DNA of 42,832 nucleotides, from assembly GCA_003210915.1 (NCBI GenBank), contig QCUA01000011.1, positions 1 to 42,832 on the forward strand, written 5' to 3'. Below, piece by piece: positions 8,121 to 16,245 of the stretch. A program made the position numbers and the translations under genes. A model generated the notes under the pieces. The model did not search any database, had not been told where the DNA came from, and saw only the letters and a program-made list of their open reading frames with translations. The first letter of the stretch is position 1. Each line of letters begins with the position of its first letter. This stretch comes from Prochlorococcus sp. AG-676-L21. GTDB taxonomy: Bacteria > Cyanobacteriota > Cyanobacteriia > PCC-6307 > Cyanobiaceae.

Positions 8121-9140
8121 TTACCAAGGATCATCAATTTCTACGGATTCTGATTGAGGATTTTCTATGACTGTTTTTTTCTCTTCAACAGGTTCAATAT
8201 CTAAAGGTTCTTGTGACCTTTGAATAGGTCTCTTTGAAGCCCGATTGGATATAGATGGCCTTTGAACAGCAAATTCTGTCGTCTTTTCTTCATCAGTTTG
8301 ATTGTCTAATTGTTCAGAGGAGTCATTATCCAAATAAAGTTGTTTTTTATTATTTATTTTTTCTTTTGTGGTTTCGATTTCTACATATTCCAGTTCTTCT
8401 TCATACTCTTCTTCTATAAATTCTTCTTCTTTAATTTCTTCCATAAAATTATTTTGTTCTTCTGATTCAGAACCTGACAATAGCTGATTCTCCACTGGAA
8501 CAAGATTTGCTGTATACCTATTAGCTTCCCTTTCTTCCCAAGAAGAACCACCTACCCCAAGTTTCTCGAGTAATCCACTACTTAACTGATTTAGTTTTTC
8601 CTCAGCACCTTCATAAACAATTATTCTGTCAGTACCACTACTGACTATCTCATCTACAGGAATTTCCCAAGTACTTAAAACGCCTTCACCTAAAAGAGGA
8701 ACTCCTACTGCACCCATCACAAGAGAAATTAATTCCCCCGTCTCAATATCGAAAGAAAATCCAAGAACTCTTCCAAGAAGCTGACCAGATTCCGTAATTA
8801 CCTGGCAATTTATAACTTTCCCATATCTTTCAGGAGAAAAACCGTCGCTCAATGAATCTAAAGAATCCACTAAAATTACATCGCCAACCTGCTTTATGCT
8901 TTCAAGAGGCATCCATTTAGGTAAACCTGGCAAAAATCTTGTGAGAGGATTATCTCTCAGACCTAAAGCAACTACCTCTCTTCTATCAATATCAACAACC
9001 ACTTCACCTACAACCCCTAATCTCCTACCAGTATCAGTAGTAATAACTTGGGTCCCCATAAGTTCCGATCTTAACCATAGACGTTCGCTAGGTACAGAAT
9101 TGCGGCCATTATTATTTGTGGATGTGTTCGACAAACTCAT
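8121..9140 (-). CDS. PRC-barrel domain protein
   Basis: A 339-residue soluble protein with two PRC-barrel-like units, at about residues 24-95 (S-E-L-M-G-T-Q-V-I-T-T-D-T-G-R-R-L-G-V-V) and 105-180 (V-I-T-E-S-G-Q-L-L-G-R-V-L-G-F-S-F-D). PRC barrels occur in photosynthetic reaction-centre H subunits and in the RNA-processing factor RimM. The domain after residue about 215 is low complexity: a run rich in Glu (E-E-I-K-E-E-E-F-I-E-E-E) and a polar tail. No transmembrane helix is visible. It lies 45 nt downstream of smc on the same strand. The specific job is unknown. Confidence 0.8.
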   Translation of the reverse strand: MSLSNTSTNNNGRNSVPSERLWLRSELMGTQVITTDTGRRLGVVGEVVVDIDRREVVALGLRDNPLTRFLPGLPKWMPLESIKQVGDVILVDSLDSLSDGFSPERYGKVINCQVITESGQLLGRVLGFSFDIETGELISLVMGAVGVPLLGEGVLSTWEIPVDEIVSSGTDRIIVYEGAEEKLNQLSSGLLEKLGVGGSSWEEREANRYTANLVPVENQLLSGSESEEQNNFMEEIKEEEFIEEEYEEELEYVEIETTKEKINNKKQLYLDNDSSEQLDNQTDEEKTTEFAVQRPSISNRASKRPIQRSQEPLDIEPVEEKKTVIENPQSESVEIDDPW

Positions 9141-9185
9141 TAATATCTTTCTGACATTCTGACGTAAAAATTTAAAAAAGTGTGA

Positions 9186-12100
9186 TTATGCAGCATTTGG
9201 TAATCCAACAACTTGAGTATTAGCACCTCTTGCTTGAGCAACACCAATTGTTCGTTCAGATGCACTTATCATAGGTCTTCTATGGCTTACGACTATAAAT
9301 TGAGCATTTGATGACTGACTTGTTATTAATTTTGATAACCTTTCAACGTTAATACCATCTAAAAAACTATCTACTTCATCTAATGCATAAAAAGGAGAAG
9401 GCTTATATTTTTGCAAAGCAAATAAAAAACTTAGGGCCGTTAATGATTTCTCACCCCCCGACATTGAAGCTAATCTTCTAACATTTTTTCCTTTAGGATG
9501 AGCCACTAAAGTTAAACCTCCCTCCAAAGGAGCTTCTGGATTTTCGAGCTGAAGAAACCCATCTCCATCTGATAAATTGGCAAAGATCTCTCTAAAATGC
9601 TTATCAACCTCTATGAATGCCTGCATAAATGCTTCTTGTCGCATAGTTGAAACAGTTTCTATTCTCAATAACAACTCCGATCTTTCATTAGATAGAACTT
9701 CCAGTCTTTCTATCAAATCATTTAATCTTTCTGTCAATTCCTCGAGTTCATCTAAAGCCAACATATTTACCGGTTCTAAACTTTCCAATTTCGTATTAAT
9801 CACAACGATCTCTGATTGTAATAAATCAAGAGTTATAGTCTCATATTCTCCAAAGCTGGGCAAAGGATCAGGTAGCTGTTTTTTATAATTTTCTAACTTG
9901 ATAGTTTCGCTACGCATTTCCTCATTTAGAGAACTTATATCTCTTTCAAGATATTCCAACTTAAGGGTCAACTGATTTATTTCTTGTCTTTTATTGGAAA
10001 TAGATGAATTCAACTCATCCCTTTTTCTTCTTAATATTCCGAGATCCTTTTCAAGCAATGATTTTTGACCATCAAGACTCGCAAGCTCACTTTTATAATC
10101 ATCTCTTTTCTTTATCCATTCATTATGAGCATTAGAAAGCTCTTTAACTGATTCTTGTAGATTCTTTTCTTGTAGAGATATTAGATTTAATTGATTATTT
10201 ATACGTTCTTGATTTAAAACAAATTGATTCTTTTTATTTAATAATTCATCTTTCTCTTGAATCATTAATTCAAGTTTTTTATCTAACTTTTCGAAATTAT
10301 TATTATGAGTCATTAAAGAGGATGTTTGATTATCTTCATAATTCTTTTTAAGGATCATCTCCAATTCATCCAACTTTTTTTTAAATGGTTTTATTTCATT
10401 TTGAATGTTAGCCAACTTATCATTTAATAAATTATTTTGAGACGTAAGCTTATTAAGCCTCAAATTGTTATCATCAATTCTTTTCATAGAAACTTTTAAA
10501 GAATTATTATTTACTTCAATTTCTTTATTAGAAGATACGCAATCCTCTAATATTTCCCTTTGATTAAAATTTAGATTATTCAAGTTATTAGTTTTATTTA
10601 AAATATCATTATCTGATTTCTTCAAAGCTTCTTCAATGATAGATAGTCTTTGTTTTATGGGGTGAGCCTCGTCAATATCATTATTGGTTCCGAACCTATA
10701 AGCGAGATCTTTATTAACTTTACTACCTCCCGTAATTGCACCACTAACTTCTAAAAGTTCTCCACTCAAAGTAACCATTCTAATTTTTTGTTTAGATGAT
10801 TTCGCTGACTCTAAGTCTGAAAAGACTACTGTATCTCCAAAAACGTATTTAAAAACATCATCATAAACATCATCACAATCAATTAAATTAATAGCCTTAT
10901 CTAAAAATCCATTCTCTTTAAAATTCTCAAATCTTTTAAGCGCGAAATTTTTTTTATAGGTTTTAATTCTATTAAGTGGAAGAAAGGTTAATCTGCCTGC
11001 TTTCTTTTTTTTCAGAATTTCAATAGCTTTTGAAGCAATAGTGTCATTATCAACAACTATTTGTCCAAGTCTATTACCAGCTGCAATTTCTAATGCATAC
11101 CTGTGCTTTTCATTAACGGCACCTAATTGAGCAACGTATCCATGTATACCCTCTAAACCTGCCTCTAAAAGTATTCTTAATGCATATGATCCCCTGGTTT
11201 CATTTAGAGCTTCTTTTCTACTTTCACATCTTGATAAATCCTTTTCGAGCCTTAATTGTTCGTTGTTTAGCCTTAGTTTAGTTTTATTTAACAAATCTAT
11301 TTCAATTTTTAAAGTATCAATCTCAGATCTAATACTTCTCAAATTACGATTTTTTTTATCCGTTGATTTTTCATTATTTTGATTAAATTCTGATAGTTTT
11401 TGTTTTTCTAAATTTAAAAGATCATTTTGAGATGCTATTTCTTCTCTTTGAATATTAATTTGTATAATTTCCTCTTCAATATTCCTTTTACTAGATTCAA
11501 GAGGTTGTACTAAAGATTTTATATTTTCTAACTCATTATTAAGCTTTATACTTTGCTTTGAAAATTCACCTGATTCACCTGCAGCATCGGAAAGTTTTTT
11601 TCTAGATAGCTTGTGTTTTAAGGTTAAATCTTGAATCTCGATGTTCAATTTTTCTAGATAATTATCATTAAAGTCCTCTTGTTGATTCTTTTCTAGCTCC
11701 GTACTTTTTTTAGATATTGCAATTTTATCGCGTTGATCTTGCAGTTTAATGCCCTCCTCTTTATTGACAACTGCTATTCTTTCTAATTCCCTTAAATTAG
11801 AATTTATACTCCCAATATCAGAATTTACTTTGATTAAGTTATCTTCTCCTTTCTCTTTTAATTCAGCAATCATGATTTGCATTGCATCTTGCAATACTTG
11901 TATTTCTTTACTAAGAGATTCTTTTTGTTGATTAAATAAAATCTTACTCTTATCCAAGGTAATAGCTTTTTTCTTAATTAATTCAATATTTTGAACTTGT
12001 TTATCGAATAAAAGTACTTTTTCAATCTCCTTAATATGAAAAAGTTTTGCCTTCAACTCTTTATATTTTTTTGCTTTTTCACATTCTTTTTCAAGCTTTA

Positions 12101-12776
12101 CTTTACTAGATTGCAGTTCGTTTTCTAGAATCTCGCATCTTTCTTGTCTTTCAAAAACATCATTAAGTTTTGAATGTGTTTGTTCAATTCTGCTATCAAA
12201 AAGAGCTACCCCTGCCAATTCATCAATCAGGGTTCTCCTCTCTTTATTATTCATTGATACTATTCTTGTAACATCTCCCTGCATCACAACATTACTTCCT
12301 TCTGGGTCAACACTTATATCTCGAAGAACTCTCTGTATTTGTTGTAAAGTGCACTGGCGTCCGTCAGAGGTATAAGTAGATGCATAAGATCCACCAGGCA
12401 TTAACCGCAATTTCCTGGAAACTATCCATTCTTTTTGACCTCTATTAAGCGCGATATCATCTTCTTCTAAATCCAAAGGTGGAACATCTTCCCTTGGCGA
12501 CCAATCTTCAATATTAAATTTAACGGAAACAAATGTTTCGGAAGCTTTACCTTCTTTTACTTTAGAATTATTTATTAAATCTGGTAATCTTTCTGCTCTC
12601 ATCCCTCTACTATTTGCCAAACCTAAACAGAATAAAATTCCGTCCAAAATATTACTTTTCCCAGATCCATTTGGACCAGTCACCACTGTAAATCCTTCTT
12701 CAAGAGGAATTTTTACACTTCCTCCAAAAGATTTAAAATTTTCAAACTCGACCTGATTGATGTATACCAATCGCAA
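9186..12776 (-). CDS. smc: Chromosome segregation ATPase SMC
   Basis: A full-length 1196-residue SMC, the DNA-loop-extruding ATPase that compacts and segregates chromosomes with ScpA/ScpB. N-terminal head: Walker A G-P-N-G-S-G-K-S at residues 34-41. Two long coiled-coil arms (about 200-510 and 700-1000, rich in Lys/Glu/Asn/Leu heptads) flank the hinge at about 540-690 (G-Y-V-A-Q-L-G-A-V ... S-G-A-I-T-G-G-S). C-terminal head: signature S-M-S-G-G-E-K-S-L-T-A-L-S and Walker B P-F-Y-A-L-D-E-V-D-S-F-L-D. Start M-R-L-V-Y-I-N-Q-V-E-F-E-N-F-K-S-F is canonical. The small gene 12853-13215 lies 76 nt upstream on the same strand. Confidence 0.97.
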   Translation of the reverse strand: MRLVYINQVEFENFKSFGGSVKIPLEEGFTVVTGPNGSGKSNILDGILFCLGLANSRGMRAERLPDLINNSKVKEGKASETFVSVKFNIEDWSPREDVPPLDLEEDDIALNRGQKEWIVSRKLRLMPGGSYASTYTSDGRQCTLQQIQRVLRDISVDPEGSNVVMQGDVTRIVSMNNKERRTLIDELAGVALFDSRIEQTHSKLNDVFERQERCEILENELQSSKVKLEKECEKAKKYKELKAKLFHIKEIEKVLLFDKQVQNIELIKKKAITLDKSKILFNQQKESLSKEIQVLQDAMQIMIAELKEKGEDNLIKVNSDIGSINSNLRELERIAVVNKEEGIKLQDQRDKIAISKKSTELEKNQQEDFNDNYLEKLNIEIQDLTLKHKLSRKKLSDAAGESGEFSKQSIKLNNELENIKSLVQPLESSKRNIEEEIIQINIQREEIASQNDLLNLEKQKLSEFNQNNEKSTDKKNRNLRSIRSEIDTLKIEIDLLNKTKLRLNNEQLRLEKDLSRCESRKEALNETRGSYALRILLEAGLEGIHGYVAQLGAVNEKHRYALEIAAGNRLGQIVVDNDTIASKAIEILKKKKAGRLTFLPLNRIKTYKKNFALKRFENFKENGFLDKAINLIDCDDVYDDVFKYVFGDTVVFSDLESAKSSKQKIRMVTLSGELLEVSGAITGGSKVNKDLAYRFGTNNDIDEAHPIKQRLSIIEEALKKSDNDILNKTNNLNNLNFNQREILEDCVSSNKEIEVNNNSLKVSMKRIDDNNLRLNKLTSQNNLLNDKLANIQNEIKPFKKKLDELEMILKKNYEDNQTSSLMTHNNNFEKLDKKLELMIQEKDELLNKKNQFVLNQERINNQLNLISLQEKNLQESVKELSNAHNEWIKKRDDYKSELASLDGQKSLLEKDLGILRRKRDELNSSISNKRQEINQLTLKLEYLERDISSLNEEMRSETIKLENYKKQLPDPLPSFGEYETITLDLLQSEIVVINTKLESLEPVNMLALDELEELTERLNDLIERLEVLSNERSELLLRIETVSTMRQEAFMQAFIEVDKHFREIFANLSDGDGFLQLENPEAPLEGGLTLVAHPKGKNVRRLASMSGGEKSLTALSFLFALQKYKPSPFYALDEVDSFLDGINVERLSKLITSQSSNAQFIVVSHRRPMISASERTIGVAQARGANTQVVGLPNAA

Positions 12777-12852
12777 GTCACAATAGCTAAGTAAGAATAG
12801 CTACTTTTCAAAAAATCTCAAGAGAATTATTAAGATTATTTCTAAAAACAAA

Positions 12853-13215
12853 TTAATTATTTTTCGTTAATTGACAAAAATTCCCATCAATTATGAACAA
12901 ACCGTTTAACAATTTACCATTCAATATAATTTTTAACTCTTGGAACTCTTGAGTATGAGTAATTTTAGAGAAAATTCCATGATCAATTCTTTTTACTAAA
13001 CCTCTATTATTAGAAAGTTGATATTCAACTCTAGAAAGCCACACCAATCTATGATTTGGTTGTTTTGCTATTTTAACAACACCCTTATTTAGTGATGGAA
13101 TTTCGTGAAATTTCCAAGTTAAACAATCTAATTGATCTTCAACAAGAAAATCATAGTGAATATCAATTAATTTACTACCAAGAATCTTATGTTCGAGTAA
13201 AACCCATCGATTCAT
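12853..13215 (-). CDS. Small stand-alone protein resembling the LigD 3'-phosphoesterase domain
   Basis: A 120-residue protein. Its layout resembles the phosphoesterase (PE) domain of the NHEJ ligase LigD. R-W-V-L-L-E-H-K near the N-terminus matches the F-V-x-x-x-H strand. D-I-H-Y-D-F-L-V-E matches the L-H-Y-D-F-R-L-E metal-site motif. N-H-R-L-V-W-L-S-R-V-E-Y ... N-N-R-G-L-V-K-R-I-D-H-G-I-F matches the later strands with G-N-R-G-x-V-x-x-x-D-x-G. It ends with the L-x-G-x-L-x-G-x-F strand. Small stand-alone relatives exist in several bacterial phyla. The Arg after H-Y-D-F in LigD is Val here, so nuclease activity is uncertain. It may be cotranscribed with smc. The match is from memory of the family, not from a search. 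Confidence 0.55.
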   Translation of the reverse strand: MNRWVLLEHKILGSKLIDIHYDFLVEDQLDCLTWKFHEIPSLNKGVVKIAKQPNHRLVWLSRVEYQLSNNRGLVKRIDHGIFSKITHTQEFQELKIILNGKLLNGLFIIDGNFCQLTKNN

Positions 13216-13260
13216 TATCTAGTGCATCAATACGTTATTTTATTTCAATTATCAATCATT

Positions 13261-13288
13261 AAAATGAACTAACAAGTTAGTACATTTT
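13261..13288 (-). terminator. Inverted repeat, probable terminator of the 45-residue gene
   Basis: AAAATGAACTAAC (13261-13273) pairs with GTTAGTACATTTT (13276-13288) with one mismatch and a 2-nt tip. The stem ends in A/T runs, so it could act in both directions. It lies just downstream of the small minus-strand gene at 13303-13440. Confidence 0.5.
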
Positions 13289-13302
13289 AAAAAAGGAAAA
13301 AC

Positions 13303-13440
13303 CTAGTTACCCGCATCAGGAACAAATCTCAAAGCAATAAATAGCAAACTGCCAGCTCCTGCAATAGCTGCTGCTACCAATCCAAAATCAGTTGGAATTG
13401 TACGGGATGCAAAAATAATTGCTGCAAGTGAGATATCCAT
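13303..13440 (-). CDS. 45-residue single-span membrane protein, unrecognised
   Basis: A short frame with ATG at 13440 and TAG at 13303-13305. The product starts M-D-I-S-L-A-A-I-I-F-A-S-R-T-I-P-T-D-F-G. It continues with an Ala/Gly-rich hydrophobic helix (V-A-A-A-I-A-G-A-G-S-L-L-F-I-A-L) and a short polar end (F-V-P-D-A-G-N). Size and layout resemble small photosynthetic-complex subunits, but I cannot match it to a named one (not PsbX, PetN, PetG or Ycf12 by eye). It has its own downstream hairpin at 13261-13288, and the frame has no rare features, which supports a real gene. Confidence 0.6.
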   Translation of the reverse strand: MDISLAAIIFASRTIPTDFGLVAAAIAGAGSLLFIALRFVPDAGN

Positions 13441-13630
13441 GATGAAATAAAAAACTTAATTTAATAAAGTCAGTAATAGCTTATCAAAACCTTAAGACAG
13501 AACAGGGGAGATAAATGAAATGTAAATAAAATTTTATATGTCTATAATTTTTTTATTAAAAACAAATCTAAATAGAAGGGTTTCAAATTAAGAAAATACG
13601 GACTACTGTAAAAGAAATGTAGGTGGATTA

Positions 13631-14092
13631 ATGGAAGCTTTTCATCCTCCCAAAGAAATTGAAGAAACTATTAATGATTCTGACCTGCCAAAGGAGGAAG
13701 GCATATCAGAAAAATGGTTGCGTGAAAAAATCGATAGTTTGATTCCGTTAATACACGAAAAATGGCCTAATATTGCACAACAAACTCTTGAGACTGCAAA
13801 AGGAAGTATTGATGATTTAGTTGGAGTAATAGCAAGTCATACTGGATCATCTGCTAGTGGTATTAAAAATCAATTATTTCAAATTATTGATTCAATTCAA
13901 GAAAATAATTGGGAAATTGCAGATAAAATAGAACCAATCGAAAGTCAATTAGAAGAGTTACTAGATGAACTGAACAGTACATTAAGGCCAAAACTAGAAA
14001 ACCCAATTAGAAAAAAACCAATTTTATCTATTGCTATTGCTGCTGGTATAGGATTATTTATAGGTAGTTTAATTAATAGTAGAAATAAATAA
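13631..14092 (+). CDS. DUF883-like membrane-anchored protein
   Basis: A 153-residue protein with an acidic N-terminus and an amphipathic helical middle (residues about 30-125, with I-D-S-L-I-P-L, A-K-G-S-I-D-D-L-V-G-V). A C-terminal hydrophobic segment is preceded by R-K-K-P: I-L-S-I-A-I-A-A-G-I-G-L-F-I-G-S-L-I. Together these resemble the ElaB/YqjD/DUF883 plan, whose members sit in the inner membrane by a C-terminal glycine-rich helix. Start ATG 13631 has a good ribosome site (AGGTGG, 13621-13626). The next gene starts directly at the stop (14093), so the two are translationally coupled, like yqjD-yqjE pairs. The detailed function is unknown. Confidence 0.7.
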   Translation: MEAFHPPKEIEETINDSDLPKEEGISEKWLREKIDSLIPLIHEKWPNIAQQTLETAKGSIDDLVGVIASHTGSSASGIKNQLFQIIDSIQENNWEIADKIEPIESQLEELLDELNSTLRPKLENPIRKKPILSIAIAAGIGLFIGSLINSRNK

Positions 14093-14479
14093 ATGGATAA
14101 ACCCAAAAACAAAAACTTTGCTAATACAGCTTCAAGAATCTCTGCAATTGCAAGTTCGGTAATGGATTTGCATGTCCGAATCGCACTTCAAGAAGTTGAT
14201 AGAGAAAAGAGAAGATTAATAAGTGGGGGAGTATTTATTGCTATGGGTGGAATTTTATTATTATTAGTTTTAATTTGTATTCATATTATTTTTTATCTCA
14301 CTCTTAGTAAGTTTAATAATTGGGCCACTGAATATAATTTACTTTTAATAATATTTGTTGATTTATTTCTTGCAGGTTTAAGCTTAAAGCTTGGAGGAAA
14401 ACTTGCTAAAGGACCTTATCTACCCCAAACACTAGAGGGTTTAGGTAAAACAACAAAAGCAGTATTAGGAAAAAAATAA
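14093..14479 (+). CDS. Holin-superfamily-III-like membrane protein (YqjE-like)
   Basis: A 128-residue protein. The conserved N-terminal half is D-L-H-V-R-I-A-L-Q-E-V-D-R-E-K-R-R-L-I-S-G. Two transmembrane helices follow (about residues 45-70 and 80-100), then a basic C-terminal tail. This matches the Phage_holin_3_6/YqjE family: housekeeping membrane proteins despite the name, found beside DUF883-like genes. The start codon immediately follows the preceding stop, so the two products are probably made together. A link to envelope stress is known for the E. coli pair; here it is only an inference. Confidence 0.72.
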   Translation: MDKPKNKNFANTASRISAIASSVMDLHVRIALQEVDREKRRLISGGVFIAMGGILLLLVLICIHIIFYLTLSKFNNWATEYNLLLIIFVDLFLAGLSLKLGGKLAKGPYLPQTLEGLGKTTKAVLGKK

Positions 14480-14480
14480 A

Positions 14481-15611
14481 TTATCTTACTAAATATTTAA
14501 TCCATCTACAATCAATACCTCCATTGCTTACCGGTATTTTTAAAGAAGATTTCATTTTTAAATATCTTGTAAGTTTTGGATTCCCACTTAGTAACCAGAA
14601 TTCCCAACCAGAAAAATTGCTCTTCAAAAATTCACCCATATCCTCATATAAAGTAATTAATTCGTTTTCATCACCTAGTTTTTTTCCATAAGGTGGATTA
14701 CATAAAACTAATCCTTCTAAAGATTTAAATTGAATATTTTTAAAATCATCATTTTGTAATTCAATATAATTATTAAGTCCTGCTTTTTTGATGTTGACTG
14801 TTGCTTGATCAAAAACATCTTTATTAATCTCACAACCAATAATTTTTGATAGTTTCTCGAAGGTAACAACTCTCTTCTGAGCCTTGTTTTTCTCTTCCTA
14901 AATCGTCTACAGCTTCAAATACTGCATTTCCAGATGCTTCTGCTTTATCAAATGCTGAAATTTAAGTGGAACTTTAAGAATTTGATTAATAGCCTCTATT
15001 AAAAAAGTTCCTGAACCACACATAAGATCAACTAAAGGTTTAGTTCCGTTCCATTCAGTCATCTTTAATAGTCCAGAAGCTAAATTTTCTTTAAGTGGAG
15101 CATTTCCAATAGCAGGTCTATAGCCTCTTTTATGAAGACTTTCAAAAGTGCTCTGTAGGCTAAGAACCCCACAATCATTATTTAAATGTAAATGAATTAT
15201 CAAATCAGGATTATCTAAAGAAATATTAGATCTTTTATTCAAAACAGATTGTTGGAGATCAGTAATTGAATTTTTAACCTCAAGAGCAGTGAAATGAGAA
15301 TGACTTAACGATGAAGTTCTGCCGGTTACTTGAACATTAAATGTTTTTTCAGAAGGTAACCATTTCAACCAATCAAATGAATCTCTAACTCCCTCATATA
15401 AAGAAAGCCTGTCGTAGCAGACAAAACGTGCAACTTGTCTATAAAAACGAAACGCAACTCTTGAAAAAAAATGAATTCTATAAAAAGTGGCATAATCACA
15501 TTCAAAAGAAACTGATCTTTTATAGGTATTAATATTAAATCCACCCAATTCAATAATTTCGCTTGCTAAATATTTCTCTAAACCTTCAGGCGATGATGCA
15601 ATTACGTTCAT
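14481..15611 (-). pseudogene. RlmL/YcbY-type THUMP RNA methyltransferase, interrupted by two in-frame stops
   Basis: The gene reads from ATG 15611 (M-N-V-I-A-S-S-P-E-G-L-E-K-Y-L). It has a THUMP region, then S-x-x-x-L-H-K-R-G-Y-R and the SAM-binding V-D-L-M-C-G-S-G-T-F-L-I-E-A, to a TAG at 14907-14909. A second TAG follows at 14898-14900. The same frame then reopens and encodes the rest: I-I-G-C-E-I-N, the catalytic N-P-P-Y-G (near 14690) and the end at 14481. Total length is 376 codons plus stop, normal for the 23S rRNA guanine-N2 methyltransferase family. The stops lie inside 14893-14960, an exact inverted copy of 68 bp from the ParA-like gene. The product is therefore cut to 234 residues, before the catalytic motif. 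It is inactive unless read through, or the interruption is an assembly error. Confidence 0.88.
14893..14960 (-). repeat. 68-bp exact inverted copy of the ParA-like gene (copy inside the methyltransferase)
   Basis: The minus strand of this segment equals plus-strand 17838-17905 at all 68 positions, and the match ends abruptly on both sides. In the ParA-like gene it encodes S-A-F-D-K-A-E-A-S-G-N and what follows. Here it is read in another frame and gives two stops. The spacing between the LIEA and IIGCE motifs stays near that of intact family members, so it seems to replace, not add, sequence. Confidence 0.95.
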
Positions 15612-15674
15612 ATATTTAAAAAATTAATGAAATAACTATTCAATACTCATTTTGCCTGCCAGAATATAAATGTC

Positions 15675-15938
15675 CAATTGGACTAGGTGATCTCAACCGA
15701 TGTTTCGGACAGCGGTTCGATTCCGCTCAACTCCATTTCCTTTTGGGGTTGTAATGGTTTCGACGGGGCGTAAGGAAGATGACTGAAGCCTGCTCGGTTA
15801 GAGCAAAAACACAAACGCTAACAAAATCGTTAGTTTCTCCCGTCAAACAGCACCAGTTGCTGCTTGATCTCAAAGGAGATGGGGTGATATCAGCCTTATC
15901 AACCAAATGATCCAAGGAGCCTGGAAGGGCTCCACCAT
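15675..15938 (+). ncRNA. ssrA: tmRNA, circularly permuted two-piece form
   Basis: tmRNA rescues stalled ribosomes and tags the unfinished protein. The order is permuted. The acceptor piece comes first and ends at 15735: T-arm AGCGG-TTCGATT-CCGCT, then CAACTCC-A. After a 9-nt spacer the coding piece begins at 15745 with GGGGTTG, which pairs with CAACTCC to close the acceptor stem. The tag frame is at 15817-15864 with TGA at 15865: A-N-K-I-V-S-F-S-R-Q-T-A-P-V-A-A, ending in the protease-recognised V-A-A. The two pieces are made by cleavage in the spacer. The outer ends (about 15675 and 15938) are estimates. The 12-bp palindrome GTCCAATTGGAC at 15672-15683 marks the approximate 5' edge. Confidence 0.95.
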
Positions 15939-16092
15939 TTTAAATTAACAGAATTTGGTATTAGATAATTTATTAATTTGTAAAATTTACTTCAAAATAA
16001 TGTATTAGAAATTATTTTTTGAATTTTATAAGTATAAATACTGAGAAGATTAGAAAAAAAATATTTTAGCGTACTAAAAATTCTCAATACAA

Positions 16093-16227
16093 ATGAGCAC
16101 AAAAAATAACATTAATGACTTATTAATAAAATATAAACCTAAAGTTTTAAGATTTACAGGTTCAAACTTTCCGACAGAACTTTGGAGCAATAATCAAATA
16201 AAAAATCTTAACAAACAATCTGCATAA
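16093..16227 (+). CDS. Possible 44-residue protein, unrecognised
   Basis: ATG 16093 to TAA 16225-16227. The product is basic and polar: M-S-T-K-N-N-I-N-D-L-L, then K-P-K-V-L-R-F-T-G-S-N-F-P-T-E-L-W. The Phe/Trp-containing core is less random than expected for non-coding AT-rich DNA, and the frame fills the gap between ssrA and the convergent aldo/keto reductase. There is no clear ribosome site. It could be a small conserved Prochlorococcus protein or chance. Confidence 0.42.
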   Translation: MSTKNNINDLLIKYKPKVLRFTGSNFPTELWSNNQIKNLNKQSA

Positions 16228-16245
16228 AATTTATTTAATTCTCTT

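Noticed and set aside
14481..15611. Frameshift in the methyltransferase
   Set aside because: First suspected because the gene seems to end early, but both halves are in the same frame; two in-frame stops within the copied 68 bp explain it.
15727..15915. 62-residue minus-strand frame over ssrA
   Set aside because: A shadow of the tmRNA gene.
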